A stretch of DNA of 64,000 bases. It comes from Bradyrhizobium iriomotense. Its GTDB lineage: Bacteria > Pseudomonadota > Alphaproteobacteria > Rhizobiales > Xanthobacteraceae. Shown one piece after another: positions 34,051 to 42,937 of this stretch; positions within the stretch are counted from its first letter, which is position 1, and every line of letters starts with the position of its first letter. The stretch covers positions 186,001 through 250,000 of the forward strand of contig NZ_BSOW01000003.1 in the NCBI RefSeq assembly GCF_030160715.1. Direction: 5' to 3'. Below the pieces are notes generated by a model. The model made no database searches. It saw only the letters and a list, made by a program, of their open reading frames with translations, and was not told the origin of the DNA. The position numbers were made by a program, and so were the translations under genes.

Positions 34051-35096
34051 CCAGCGGCGAGATACATCCGGCCATGCGTGCGACGTTGGAAGACGTCGCG
34101 CGCATGGCCGGAGTGTCGCTCGCAACGGTCGATCGCGTCGTCAACCGTCGCGAAGGGGTGCGTGCTAAAACGGTGGCGCGCGTGGAGGCGGCGGTGGCAA
34201 AGCTCGGTTACCGCGCCGACGTCGCCGCCGCGCGGCTCGCCCGCGGCCAGACGTTTCGCTTCGCTTTCGTGCTGCCGACCGGCAGCAACAGTTTCATGAC
34301 CAATTTGAGCGAGCAGGTGCGGCGCACCGCGGAGTGGCTCGCCAGCCAGCGCGGCTTCATCGATATCCTGCACGTCGACGTGTTCGATCCGGACGTTCTG
34401 GCCCGCACCTTGGAGGAGCTGTCGCCGGCCTATCACGGTATCGCCGTCATCGCGCTCGATCATCCGCGCGTGCGCGCCGCGATCGACGATCTCGCGGCCC
34501 GCGGCGTCGCCGTCGTCACCCTGGTCTCGGACGCGCCGAGCGCGCGTCGCCTGCATTATGTCGGCATCGACAATCCGGCTGCAGGTCGCACGGCCGCAAC
34601 CCTGATGGGACGTTTCCTCTGGGGCCGCCAAGGCAGCGTCGCGGTCGTTGCCGGCTCGCTGTCGCTGCGCGATCACACTGAGAGACAATTCGGCTTCCAC
34701 CAGATTCTGACGAGCGAATATCCGGATCTGGTCGTGCTGCCGGTGCTGGAGGGGCGCGACGACAGCGAGCGCACGCGCGTGCTGACGGCGGAGCTGTTGT
34801 CACGACGGTCCGATCTGCTCGGCATCTATTCCTGCGGCGCGGGCAATCGCGGCATCGCCGAAGCGCTGGAAGCCTCCGGGCGTGCGCGCGACGTTGTTTG
34901 GATCGCCCACGAGCTCACGCAGCACACGCAACGCTTCTTGGTGCGCGGCACCATCGATGCGATCATCAACCAGGATCCCGGCCACGAGGCGCGCTCCGCC
35001 GCGCGCGTCCTGCTCGCGCATTGCTCGGGCGAGCCGATCAGCGCTGATCAGGAGCGCATCCGCATCGACATCTTCTTGCGCGACAATCTGCCGTAG
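34047..35096 (+). CDS. LacI-family transcriptional regulator
   Basis: A 349-residue LacI-type repressor. The helix-turn-helix ATLEDVARMAGVSLATVDRVVN plus the hinge helix region (ADVAAARLARG) is followed by a periplasmic-binding-protein-like sugar domain. ATG 34047 overlaps the ThuA stop. As the last gene of the sugar operon it is the likely local regulator; candidate sites are at 29127-29173 and 22912-22927. The effector is probably the transported sugar or an intermediate. Confidence 0.9.
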   Translation: MTSGEIHPAMRATLEDVARMAGVSLATVDRVVNRREGVRAKTVARVEAAVAKLGYRADVAAARLARGQTFRFAFVLPTGSNSFMTNLSEQVRRTAEWLASQRGFIDILHVDVFDPDVLARTLEELSPAYHGIAVIALDHPRVRAAIDDLAARGVAVVTLVSDAPSARRLHYVGIDNPAAGRTAATLMGRFLWGRQGSVAVVAGSLSLRDHTERQFGFHQILTSEYPDLVVLPVLEGRDDSERTRVLTAELLSRRSDLLGIYSCGAGNRGIAEALEASGRARDVVWIAHELTQHTQRFLVRGTIDAIINQDPGHEARSAARVLLAHCSGEPISADQERIRIDIFLRDNLP

Positions 35097-35105
35097 CCGA
35101 GCAAT

Positions 35106-35738
35106 TCAGCGGCGGATCGTGACATCCTTTGACGGCCGCCGGCGTTCCCAGTCGGCCTGCTCGAGCTCGGGACGATCGAGCTCGGCCTCGGGATAGCCGA
35201 TGCAGAGATAGCCGATGAATTTCCAGGTCTCCGGCACATCGAGGATCTCGCGGACGCGGAGCGGGTTGAGGATCGATACCCAGCCGATGCCGATGCCGTC
35301 CGCGCGCGCGGCGAGCCAGGCCGAGACGATCGCCGCGACGACCGAATAGTCGAGAGTCTCCGGCATCGTCGCGCGGCCGAGGCCGTACCCGGTCTCGCAG
35401 GCCTTTTCCGCGAACACCGCCAGATGCCCGGGCGCCTCTTCGAGGCCGGCCAGCTTGAGCGTGGCATAGCGCGCGGCGCGCTCGCCGGAATAGGCTTTGA
35501 GCGCATCGGCATTGCAGAGCTTGAAGTCGTCGATCACGGCGCGCCGACGCGCCTCGTCCTCGACAATCACGAAGCGCCAGGGCTGGCTCAGCCCGACCGA
35601 TGGCGATAGGCATGCGATGTCGATCAGCCGCTCCAGCGTACCCTCGGGCAACGGCTCGGTGCGAAAGCGCCGCACGTCGCGGCGCCAGACGAAGAGCTCG
35701 CGCAATTGCCGGCGGAAATCGTTGTCAAAGGACACCAT
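35106..35738 (-). CDS. bluB: 5,6-dimethylbenzimidazole synthase BluB
   Basis: A 210-residue flavin-destructase of the nitroreductase fold that turns FMNH2 and O2 into 5,6-dimethylbenzimidazole, the lower ligand of B12. It has WRRDVRRFRTEPLP at the N-terminus, SPSVGLSQPWRFV (BluB signature) and GIGIGWVSILNP. Length fits. The ATG overlaps the upstream cobS stop by one base (TAATG). Third gene of a minus-strand operon cobU-cobS-bluB. Confidence 0.94.
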   Translation of the reverse strand: MVSFDNDFRRQLRELFVWRRDVRRFRTEPLPEGTLERLIDIACLSPSVGLSQPWRFVIVEDEARRRAVIDDFKLCNADALKAYSGERAARYATLKLAGLEEAPGHLAVFAEKACETGYGLGRATMPETLDYSVVAAIVSAWLAARADGIGIGWVSILNPLRVREILDVPETWKFIGYLCIGYPEAELDRPELEQADWERRRPSKDVTIRR

Positions 35739-36517
35739 TACGGGCTCGTATGAAAGAGCGAGGCGGCCATCAACAGGATGGCGGTCTCGGCGACTTGCTC
35801 GTAGGCCCCAAGGATATCACCGGTCTGTCCGCCGAGCTGCCTGATCGCGAGCCAGGTCGTCAGCAGTCCGATGAAGGCGAGTAGGATCACGGCAAGGATT
35901 GCCTTGCCCGGCCCAAAGCCGATCGCGAGCGCGAGGGCACCAAGGCCGAGCGCAATGGCGGCGTTCGCTCCTGCCGGACGGCCGGCGCCGGCGGACAATC
36001 CGTCCGTTCGCGCCGGCGGCACCAGCGCCATGAACAGCGGCAGCCCTGCGCGCGCCGCGACATGCGCAAGCAGAAGCGCGATCAGGACCGAGCGCGGCGC
36101 GGCGATGGCCGCGACCGCGCTCCAGCGCAGCGTCAGCGAGATGATCAGCGCGCACACGCCAAAACTGCCGATCCGGCTGTCGCGCATGATCTCGAGTTTT
36201 CGCGCGCGCGTGCCGCCGCCGAGGCCGTCGGCGGCGTCGGCGAGGCCGTCCTCGTGCAGTGCGCCGGTGACGATGATCGTGCTTGCAAGCGCCAGCAGCG
36301 CGGCGGGACCTGGTGTCACGCCGAGAACGAAAGCGAGAGCATAGACGGCAGCACCGAGGAGACCGACCAGCAGGCCGGCGACGGGTAGCGTCCAACCCGC
36401 GCGCGCGATGTCGCCATCGCCGACCGGCGTCGACGGGCCGAGTGGAAGTATCGTGGCAAGCGACAGACCGATGCGCAGATCTGTGACGATGGCGGTGAGT
36501 TGCGTGCGGCTGGTCAT
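35738..36517 (-). CDS. cobS: Adenosylcobinamide-GDP ribazoletransferase (CobS; CobV in the P. denitrificans nomenclature)
   Basis: A 259-residue polytopic inner-membrane enzyme joining adenosylcobinamide-GDP to alpha-ribazole, the last assembly step of the B12 nucleotide loop. The active-site motif reads HEDGLADAADGLGGG (about residues 88-102), the DGxxDxxDG-type metal/phosphate site of the family, surrounded by hydrophobic helices. It is flanked by cobU upstream (4-base gap) and bluB downstream. Not to be confused with the CobS cobaltochelatase subunit. Confidence 0.94.
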   Translation of the reverse strand: MTSRTQLTAIVTDLRIGLSLATILPLGPSTPVGDGDIARAGWTLPVAGLLVGLLGAAVYALAFVLGVTPGPAALLALASTIIVTGALHEDGLADAADGLGGGTRARKLEIMRDSRIGSFGVCALIISLTLRWSAVAAIAAPRSVLIALLLAHVAARAGLPLFMALVPPARTDGLSAGAGRPAGANAAIALGLGALALAIGFGPGKAILAVILLAFIGLLTTWLAIRQLGGQTGDILGAYEQVAETAILLMAASLFHTSP

Positions 36518-36521
36518 GGGC

Positions 36522-37025
36522 TCACTTGACCTTCATCGGCAGACCCGCGACCACGAACTCGACCTCGTCGGCGACTTCGGCGATGACCTGGTTCAAGAGG
36601 CCGGCGGCATCGCGAAAACTGCGTGCCAGCGCATTGTCCGGCACGATGCCGAGGCCAACCTCGTTGGTCACGAGGATCACCGGGCTGCGTTGCCTGCGAA
36701 GTGCAGCAGCGAGCAGCGCCGCCTCGCCCGACCAATCGCGTTCGGCATGGAGCAGGTTGGAGAGCCACAGCGTCAGGCAGTCGACCAGCCGCGCGCCGCT
36801 GCCGTCGGTCGCATCGAGCGCCGCCACGAGATCGAGCGGCGTTTCGCGCTCGATCCAGTCGTCGCCGCGGCGGGCGCGATGGCGCGCGATCCGCTCCGCC
36901 ATCTCCGCATCGAGCGCCTCCGCGGTCGCGATGTAGACGGGCCGGCCGGGAAAGCTGCGGGCGCGCGCCTCGGCGCGCTGGCTCTTCCCGGATCTCGCCC
37001 CTCCCGTGATCAGGACAACCGCCAT
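36522..37025 (-). CDS. cobU: Adenosylcobinamide kinase / adenosylcobinamide-phosphate guanylyltransferase (CobU/CobP)
   Basis: A 167-residue bifunctional enzyme, with P-loop GGARSGKS at residues 8-15, then ARHRARRGDDW and the LVDCLTLWLSNLL and LVTNEVGLGIVP segments of the family. It phosphorylates and guanylylates adenosylcobinamide. ATG 37025 is chosen because the P-loop sits right behind it; a longer frame reaches into the divergent intergenic region. First gene of the cobU-cobS-bluB operon, divergent from cbiB. No B12 riboswitch was recognised in the 125-base gap. Confidence 0.93.
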   Translation of the reverse strand: MAVVLITGGARSGKSQRAEARARSFPGRPVYIATAEALDAEMAERIARHRARRGDDWIERETPLDLVAALDATDGSGARLVDCLTLWLSNLLHAERDWSGEAALLAAALRRQRSPVILVTNEVGLGIVPDNALARSFRDAAGLLNQVIAEVADEVEFVVAGLPMKVK

Positions 37026-37150
37026 GAAACCTCCGTTCTGACCCGCACTAACCACCAATCGGGCGCAAAGACAAAGCCGAAATCGGTGGGCAGGGGCTTG
37101 CGCTGCGCCCCAATTCTTGCGCATCAGGGCGGGCGACAAGGAGATGTGAC

Positions 37151-38092
37151 GTGGGCTTTGCCGGCGCGATGGCGGTAGCGATGACGGTGGACGCCATCTG
37201 GGGATGGCCCGGCGTACTGTTCACGCGCATCGGCCATCCCGTGACCTGGATCGGCAGGCTAATCGCTCTACTCGATCGCAACTGGAACAGACCGGCGGAT
37301 GCGCCCGCAACGCGGCGCATCGCCGGCGCTGCCGCCGCGCTGCTCGTGATCGCGCTGTGCGCCGGCATCGGCGGGTTGGTGCAGAGCTGGCTCGTTCCCG
37401 GATGGAGCCGCGCCGTCCTGCTCGGGATTTTTGCCTGGCCGCTGGTCGCGCTGCGCTCGCTCCACGACCACGTCGCCGCCGTCGCGCAACCCTTGCAGTC
37501 GGGCGACATCGACGCGGCGCGGCTTGCGGTCGCGCAGATCGTCGGCCGCGATCCCACGTCCCTCAATGAGGCCGGGATTTCGCGCGCGACGCTCGAGAGC
37601 CTTGCGGAGAATGCATCCGACGGCATCGTGGCGCCGGTGTTCTGGGGCGCGCTGCTCGGCCTGCCCGGTATTTTCGGCTACAAGGCGATCAACACGCTGG
37701 ATTCCATGATCGGCCATCGCTCCGAGCGCCATCTCTGGTTCGGCTGGGCGGCCGCGCGCATCGACGACGTCGCCAATTTCATCCCGGCGCGGTTGACGGG
37801 CCTGTTGTTCGCGCTGGTGACAGCGCACCCATCAGTTGCCTTGTCCTGCATGTTGCGCGATGCGAACCGCCATCGCTCGCCCAATGCCGGCTGGCCGGAA
37901 GCGGCAATGGCCGGTGCGCTCGGCGTGCGCCTGAGCGGCCCGCGCAGCTATCATGGCGCCGTGACCGATGAGCCCTGGCTGAACGAGGGTGCGCGCGATC
38001 CGCTCGCCGCCGATATCGGCCGGGGATTGCGGCTCTATATTCGCGCAATGCTGCTGCTTGGCGGCTTGCTCGCGGCATTAGCGTTGATCTGA
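37151..38092 (+). CDS. cbiB: Adenosylcobinamide-phosphate synthase (CbiB/CobD membrane protein)
   Basis: A 313-residue integral membrane protein that attaches the aminopropanol (phosphate) arm to cobyric acid. Conserved stretches are DAIWGWPGVLFTRIGHPVTWIGRLI, SRATLESLAENASDGIVAPVFW and NTLDSMIGHR. It starts at GTG 37151 with a good AAGGAG site. It is followed by cobD with a 10-base gap. Confidence 0.93.
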   Translation: MGFAGAMAVAMTVDAIWGWPGVLFTRIGHPVTWIGRLIALLDRNWNRPADAPATRRIAGAAAALLVIALCAGIGGLVQSWLVPGWSRAVLLGIFAWPLVALRSLHDHVAAVAQPLQSGDIDAARLAVAQIVGRDPTSLNEAGISRATLESLAENASDGIVAPVFWGALLGLPGIFGYKAINTLDSMIGHRSERHLWFGWAAARIDDVANFIPARLTGLLFALVTAHPSVALSCMLRDANRHRSPNAGWPEAAMAGALGVRLSGPRSYHGAVTDEPWLNEGARDPLAADIGRGLRLYIRAMLLLGGLLAALALI

Positions 38093-38102
38093 CGAGGCGG
38101 CG

Positions 38103-39068
38103 ATGCGCGAGCATGGTGGCAATCTCGACTCTGCGATGCAGCGGTTCGGCGGGCGCATCGAGGACTGGATCGATCTGTCGACCGGCATCAACCGGCAGCC
38201 TTATCCAGTGGGCGAGATCGAACCGCACGCCTTTCGGGTGCTGCCGGCGCGGTCCGAGATTGAATCGCTGCACGAGGCCGCACGGCAGGCCTATAAGACG
38301 CAAGCACCGCTGCTCGCCATGGCCGGCGCGCAGGCGGCGATCCAGTGTTTGCCGAGTTTTTCGCACAAGGGACGGGCGCGCATTCTCGCGCCGACCTACA
38401 ACGAATATGCCGGGGTGCTTTCGTCCGCCGGCTGGGACGTTGCCGAGGTCTCCAGTCTCGATGCGCTCGCGGGCGCTGACCTCGCCATCGTCATCAATCC
38501 CAATAATCCCGACGGTCGGCGCCATGACAAGGCCAATCTGCTTGCACTCTTGCCGCGCGTCGGCCGCCTCGTGATCGACGAGAGTTTTGCCGATGCGCTG
38601 CCCGAACTCTCGCTCGCCGCCGAGGCGGGGCGAGGCGGTCTCCTGATCCTGCGCTCGTTCGGCAAGTTTTATGGGCTGGCCGGCTTGCGGCTCGGCTTCG
38701 TGCTCGGCGCGGAAGCGGACATTGCAACGCTCTCGGCGATGGCAGGGCCGTGGCCGGTTTCGGGGGCTGCGATAGCGATCGGCCGGCGCGCGCTGCTCGA
38801 TCGCGAATGGGCCGGCGCAACGACGGCGCGGCTCGGCCACGACTGTGTACGGCTCGACGCCGCGGCGACGGCGCAAGGATGGCGGCTGGTCGGCGGCACG
38901 CCGCTGTTCCGGCTCTACGATGTCGGTGATGCGCTTGCTGCACAGGACAAGCTCGCGCGCGGCCGGATCTGGTCGCGCGTCTTCACCCAGCAGCCGGGAT
39001 GGTTGCGTCTGGGACTGCCGGGCGATGAGACGGAATGGTCGCGCCTTGCATCGGCGCTCGCCCGCTGA
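38103..39068 (+). CDS. cobD: Threonine-phosphate decarboxylase (CobD/CobC, PLP-dependent)
   Basis: A 321-residue fold-type I PLP enzyme that makes (R)-1-amino-2-propanol phosphate from L-threonine phosphate. It shows WIDLSTGINRQPYP at the N-terminus, VINPNNPDGR (substrate site), VIDESFADALPE (PLP-binding Asp) and RSFGKFYGLAGLRLGF with the Schiff-base Lys. It is slightly shorter than typical histidinol-phosphate aminotransferase relatives. It pairs functionally with cbiB just upstream and ends 3 bases from the convergent cobQ. Confidence 0.92.
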   Translation: MREHGGNLDSAMQRFGGRIEDWIDLSTGINRQPYPVGEIEPHAFRVLPARSEIESLHEAARQAYKTQAPLLAMAGAQAAIQCLPSFSHKGRARILAPTYNEYAGVLSSAGWDVAEVSSLDALAGADLAIVINPNNPDGRRHDKANLLALLPRVGRLVIDESFADALPELSLAAEAGRGGLLILRSFGKFYGLAGLRLGFVLGAEADIATLSAMAGPWPVSGAAIAIGRRALLDREWAGATTARLGHDCVRLDAAATAQGWRLVGGTPLFRLYDVGDALAAQDKLARGRIWSRVFTQQPGWLRLGLPGDETEWSRLASALAR

Positions 39069-39071
39069 CGC

Positions 39072-40520
39072 TCAGCGCGCCAGGGCGAGCAGGCCTTCGA
39101 CATCAAGATGCATCTCGATGTGATCAGCGAGTGCGTCGAGCGCGCTCTCGACCCTGGCGCCGTATGGCTGGTCTGTCGCGGGAATGTCGAGCTTCGCGAG
39201 GAACGCCTTGCGAAAGCCGTCCGACGTGAACAGGCCGTGCAGGTAGCTGCCATGCACGCGGCCGTCGCTGGAGATCGCGCCTTCCGGTGCGCCGTCGAGC
39301 ATCGCGAAGGGACGCGCGCGATCCGGCCCATCGGTACAGCCGATGTGGATTTCATAGGCGTCGATCGGCTCGTTCGTTCCCGCATGGCGCGCCGTAACGC
39401 GGGTGAGCGTCTTCTGCGGCGTCATCACTGTCGTCACATCCAGCAGGCCGAGACCGGCTGTTTCGCCGGCCGGGCCCTCGATGCCCTCGGGATCAGCCAC
39501 GCTACGCCCGAGCATTTGGTAGCCGCCGCAGACGCCGAGCACATGACCCCCACGGCGGTGATGCGCGAGGAGATCGATGTCCCAGCCCTGCGCGCGCAAG
39601 AAGGCGAGGTCGCCGCGCGTCGATTTCGAGCCGGGGATGATGACGAGCTGTGCGTCGCCGGGGATTGCTTCGCCGGGGCGCACCATCACCAGATCGACGC
39701 CTGGCTCGAGCTTGAGCGGGTCGAGATCGTCGAAATTGGCAATCCGCGACAGCGCCAGAAACGCGATCTTGCATCGGCCGGGCTTTCGCGCCTCGCCCAG
39801 TCCCAGTGCGTCCTCGGCCGGCAATTCGCCGGCGCGGGTAAACCAGGGCAGCACGCCAAAACCGCGCCAGGATGTCTTGTCCTGGATCAGCCGGTAGCCA
39901 TCATCGAACAGCGTGGGATCGCCGCGGAACTTGTTGATGACAAAACCCTGGATCATCGCCGCATCGTCAGGATCGATCACGGTCTTGATGCCGACGAGCT
40001 GCGCGATGACGCCGCCGCGGTCGATGTCGCCGATCAGCACGACGGGAACGTCGGCTTTGCGGGCAAAGCCCATATTGGCGATGTCGGCCTTGCGCAAATT
40101 GACTTCGGCCGGGCTGCCGGCGCCTTCGACCAGAACGAGATCGGCGCGCGCCTTCAGCCGTTCGAAACTCTCGAGCACCGCGCCCATCAGCGATGGCTTC
40201 ATCGCCGCGTAGTCGCGGGCGCGTGCCGTCGCGATGCGCTTGCCCTGCACGATGACTTGCGCGCCGACGTCGGTCTCGGGCTTGAGCAGAACAGGATTCA
40301 TGTCGGTGTGCGGCTCGACGCCGGCGGCGAGCGCCTGGAGCGCCTGCGCGCGGCCGATCTCGCCGCCATCGACGGTCACCGCCGCATTGTTCGACATGTT
40401 CTGCGGCTTGAAGGGGAGCACGCGCAGGCCCCGGCGCTTTGCAGCGCGCGCAAGGCCCGCAACGACGAGCGACTTGCCCACGTCCGAGCCCGCTCCCTGG
40501 ATCATCAATGCGCGCGCCAT
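39072..40520 (-). CDS. cobQ: Cobyric acid synthase CobQ
   Basis: A 482-residue glutamine-dependent amidotransferase that amidates four side chains of adenosylcobyrinic acid a,c-diamide. The N-terminal ATPase part has [10 protein letters not shown] and [11 protein letters not shown]. The C-terminal class I glutaminase has nucleophile C331 in [10 protein letters not shown] and the His in HGSYLHGLF. It follows cobO by 8 bases on the minus strand in a two-gene operon. Confidence 0.95.
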   Translation of the reverse strand: MARALMIQGAGSDVGKSLVVAGLARAAKRRGLRVLPFKPQNMSNNAAVTVDGGEIGRAQALQALAAGVEPHTDMNPVLLKPETDVGAQVIVQGKRIATARARDYAAMKPSLMGAVLESFERLKARADLVLVEGAGSPAEVNLRKADIANMGFARKADVPVVLIGDIDRGGVIAQLVGIKTVIDPDDAAMIQGFVINKFRGDPTLFDDGYRLIQDKTSWRGFGVLPWFTRAGELPAEDALGLGEARKPGRCKIAFLALSRIANFDDLDPLKLEPGVDLVMVRPGEAIPGDAQLVIIPGSKSTRGDLAFLRAQGWDIDLLAHHRRGGHVLGVCGGYQMLGRSVADPEGIEGPAGETAGLGLLDVTTVMTPQKTLTRVTARHAGTNEPIDAYEIHIGCTDGPDRARPFAMLDGAPEGAISSDGRVHGSYLHGLFTSDGFRKAFLAKLDIPATDQPYGARVESALDALADHIEMHLDVEGLLALAR

Positions 40521-40528
40521 CCGAAGTC

Positions 40529-41164
40529 TCAGAACTCGACGCCGGCTTGCGCCTTGATGCCGGAGCGGAACGGATGTTTCACCAGCGTCATCTCGGTGAC
40601 GAGGTCGGCGATCTCGATCAGCTCGTCCTTGGCGTTGCGGCCGGTGAGGACGACATGCGTCAGCGGCGGCTTTTGCGTCTGCAGGAAGTCGACGACCTCG
40701 GCGATATCGAGATAGTCGTAGCGCAGCGCGATGTTGATCTCATCGAGCACGACCATGCGCAGGCGTTCATCCGATATCAGCTCCTTGGCTTTCTCCCAGC
40801 CGGCGCGCGCGGCGGCGATGTCGCGAGCACGATCCTGCGTCTCCCAGGTAAAGCCTTCGCCCATGGCGTGGAACTGGCAGAGATCGCCAAAGTGCCCCGT
40901 GAGCAGGCGGCGCTCGCCGGTATCCCAGGCGCCCTTGATGAACTGGACCACCGCGCAGGGCAGGCCATGCGCGACACAGCGGACGATCATGCCGAAGGCG
41001 GAGGAGGATTTGCCCTTGCCCGCGCCGGTATGGACGATGATCAGTCCCTTTTCGCCGCTCTTGGTCGCCATGATCTTGTCGCGGGCAACCTTCTTCTTCG
41101 CCATTTTCGCGGCGTGCCGGGCGTCGGTTTCCTCCACCGCTGGGGTATCCGGTTCAGGCGTCAT
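40529..41164 (-). CDS. cobO: Cob(I)yrinic acid a,c-diamide adenosyltransferase CobO
   Basis: A 211-residue CobA/CobO-type corrinoid adenosyltransferase. The P-loop [14 protein letters not shown] covers residues 45-58, with [13 protein letters not shown] and [15 protein letters not shown] downstream. ATG 41164 is chosen since the family starts there; a longer frame runs antisense through the riboswitch. It transfers the 5'-deoxyadenosyl group from ATP to cobalt. First gene of the cobO-cobQ operon, divergent from the riboswitch-led operon. Confidence 0.94.
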   Translation of the reverse strand: MTPEPDTPAVEETDARHAAKMAKKKVARDKIMATKSGEKGLIIVHTGAGKGKSSSAFGMIVRCVAHGLPCAVVQFIKGAWDTGERRLLTGHFGDLCQFHAMGEGFTWETQDRARDIAAARAGWEKAKELISDERLRMVVLDEINIALRYDYLDIAEVVDFLQTQKPPLTHVVLTGRNAKDELIEIADLVTEMTLVKHPFRSGIKAQAGVEF

Positions 41165-41218
41165 CTGACGTGGTCCTTCGGCTTGACAAGTGGCGGCCAT
41201 GGGCAAATGGTGGGCCAA

Positions 41219-41409
41219 CGTTGGTTCCTGTCCTACGACAGGCGAAGAGGGAATGCGATAGGGCTCGAATCGGCAAGATTCGTGTTCGAAAAGCAGCCGC
41301 CCCCGCGACCGTGACCGGAGAGATGCCCGAAGCCACTGATCCCATGGGATCGGGAAGGCGGGGATCGAAGGGAAAAACCCTGCTCCGCAAGCCGGGAGAC
41401 CTGCCAGCG
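41219..41409 (+). promoter_or_regulatory. Cobalamin (B12) riboswitch 1, leader of the long cob operon
   Basis: The order of conserved boxes fits the cobalamin riboswitch: AGAGGGAATGCG, then GCAGCCGCCCCCGCGACCGTGA, GCCACTG, GGGAAGGCGGG and the B12 box GCCGGGAGACCTGCC (41391-41405). It ends about 108 bases before the DUF1636 start. It should reduce expression of DUF1636-cobW-cobN and following genes when adenosylcobalamin is abundant. Boundaries are approximate. Confidence 0.93.
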
Positions 41410-41516
41410 CGAATGTTTTGGACCGGCGGACGGGGTGTTCCGCGACGGGGAAACGGATCCTCTCCTCGAGCGGTTCGTGCGCCTCATCGCCTCCCGCAGA
41501 TATACTGGAAGGGGCG

Positions 41517-41891
41517 ATGGCCGTCACACTTCACGTTTGCATCACCTGCCGCGCTGACCAGACGCCCGGCGAGGGCGAGATCACGCCCGGCGCCCGGCTG
41601 CATGCCGCGATCCTCGACGCCGGCGTGCCTGAGGGCGTCAACCTGGTACCCGTCGAATGCCTGTCCGCGTGTAACCAGGGCTGCTCGGTGGCGCTCAGCG
41701 CGCCCGGTCGATGGTCCTATGTCTATGGCCGCCTGTCCGATGCCAATGCGAGCGACGTGATCGCAGGCGCCTCGGCTTACGCTGCTGCGCCCGACGGCAT
41801 CGTGCCATGGCGCAGCCGTCCCGAAATCTTCCGCAAGCAGTCGCTTGCCCGCATTCCCCCGATTCCCGTCGTGCCGGAGGCCGCCGAATGA
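41517..41891 (+). CDS. DUF1636 cysteine-rich (2Fe-2S-ferredoxin-like) protein
   Basis: A 124-residue protein with conserved cysteines C8-x2-C11 and C48-x3-C52-x3-C56 (ECLSACNQGC), a pattern like thioredoxin-type 2Fe-2S ferredoxins or a metal site. It is the first gene after a B12 riboswitch and overlaps cobW by ATGA, so a role in cobalt delivery or in an electron-transfer step of corrin synthesis is likely but unproved. ATG 41517 follows GGAAGGGG. An extended frame runs back into the leader and is rejected. Confidence 0.85.
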   Translation: MAVTLHVCITCRADQTPGEGEITPGARLHAAILDAGVPEGVNLVPVECLSACNQGCSVALSAPGRWSYVYGRLSDANASDVIAGASAYAAAPDGIVPWRSRPEIFRKQSLARIPPIPVVPEAAE

Positions 41892-42937
41892 ACACGCTCG
41901 CAAAAGTCCCGGTCACGGTCGTCACCGGCTTTCTGGGATCAGGCAAGACGACGCTGATCCAGCATCTGATCACCAATGCCAACGGCAAGAAGCTCGCGGT
42001 GCTCGTCAACGAGTTCGGCAGCGAAGGCGTTGACGGCGAGATCCTGAAATCCTGCGCGGATGCCAATTGTCCTGAGGAAAACATCGTCGAGCTCGCCAAT
42101 GGCTGCATCTGCTGCACTGTGGCCGACGATTTCATTCCGGCCATGGAGCAATTGCTCGCGCGCCGGGTGCGGCCGGACCATATCCTGATCGAAACGTCGG
42201 GGCTGGCGCTCCCGAAGCCGCTGCTGAAAGCCTTCGACTGGCCGGAGATCCGCTCGCGGATCACGGTCGATGGCGTGATTGCGCTGGCCGACGCCGAGGC
42301 CGTGGCGGCGGGCCGCTTTGCGCCGGATCCGGATGCGGTGGAAGCACAGCGCGCGGCGGATGAGAATCTCGATCACGAGACGCCGCTGTCGGAGGTGTTC
42401 GAGGACCAGATCGCCTGCGCCGATATCGTGCTCCTGACCAAGGCCGACCTTGCCGGCGCGGCGGGGCTCGAAGCAGCCAAGGCGGCGATCGCCGCGGAGA
42501 TGCCGCGCCCGGTGCCGATGCTGCCGGTCGTCGACGGCGCGGTGGATCTGCGCGTGATCCTCGGCCTGGAAGCTGCCGCCGAAGATGACCTCGCCGCGCG
42601 CCCCTCGCATCATGACGGCGAGGACGGGCACGAGCACAATGATTTCAACTCCGTCGTGATCGATCTGCCTGAGGTCGTCGACGTCGAGGCGCTGATCGCC
42701 TCGGTGCAGCGGCTGGCGCGCGAGCAGAACGTGCTGCGCGCAAAAGGTTATATCGCGGTCAAGGGCAAGCCGATGCGGCTGTTGCTGCAATCGGTCGGCG
42801 AGCGCGTGCGGCACCAGTTCGATCAGCCCTGGGGCGCGCGTCCCCGGCAATCGAAGCTGGTCGTGATCGGCGAGCATGGCGATATCGACGAGGCCGCGAT
42901 CAAGGCAGGGCTTGGAATGTCAGGGCTTGGTATCTGA
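41888..42937 (+). CDS. cobW: Cobalamin biosynthesis protein CobW (GTP-dependent metal chaperone)
   Basis: A 349-residue COG0523 GTPase. Walker A GFLGSGKTT lies at residues 14-22, the metal-binding GCICC at 72-76, and a His/Asp/Glu-rich stretch HHDGEDGHEH (about 239-248) precedes the C-terminal CobW domain. It probably hands Co(II) to the chelatase CobN, encoded directly downstream with a TGATG overlap. Under riboswitch 1. Confidence 0.95.
   Translation: MNTLAKVPVTVVTGFLGSGKTTLIQHLITNANGKKLAVLVNEFGSEGVDGEILKSCADANCPEENIVELANGCICCTVADDFIPAMEQLLARRVRPDHILIETSGLALPKPLLKAFDWPEIRSRITVDGVIALADAEAVAAGRFAPDPDAVEAQRAADENLDHETPLSEVFEDQIACADIVLLTKADLAGAAGLEAAKAAIAAEMPRPVPMLPVVDGAVDLRVILGLEAAAEDDLAARPSHHDGEDGHEHNDFNSVVIDLPEVVDVEALIASVQRLAREQNVLRAKGYIAVKGKPMRLLLQSVGERVRHQFDQPWGARPRQSKLVVIGEHGDIDEAAIKAGLGMSGLGI

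Noticed and set aside
37026..37150. B12 riboswitch between cobU and cbiB
   Set aside because: No GCCACTG, GGGAAGG or AGCCAGGAGACC-type boxes were found on either strand.
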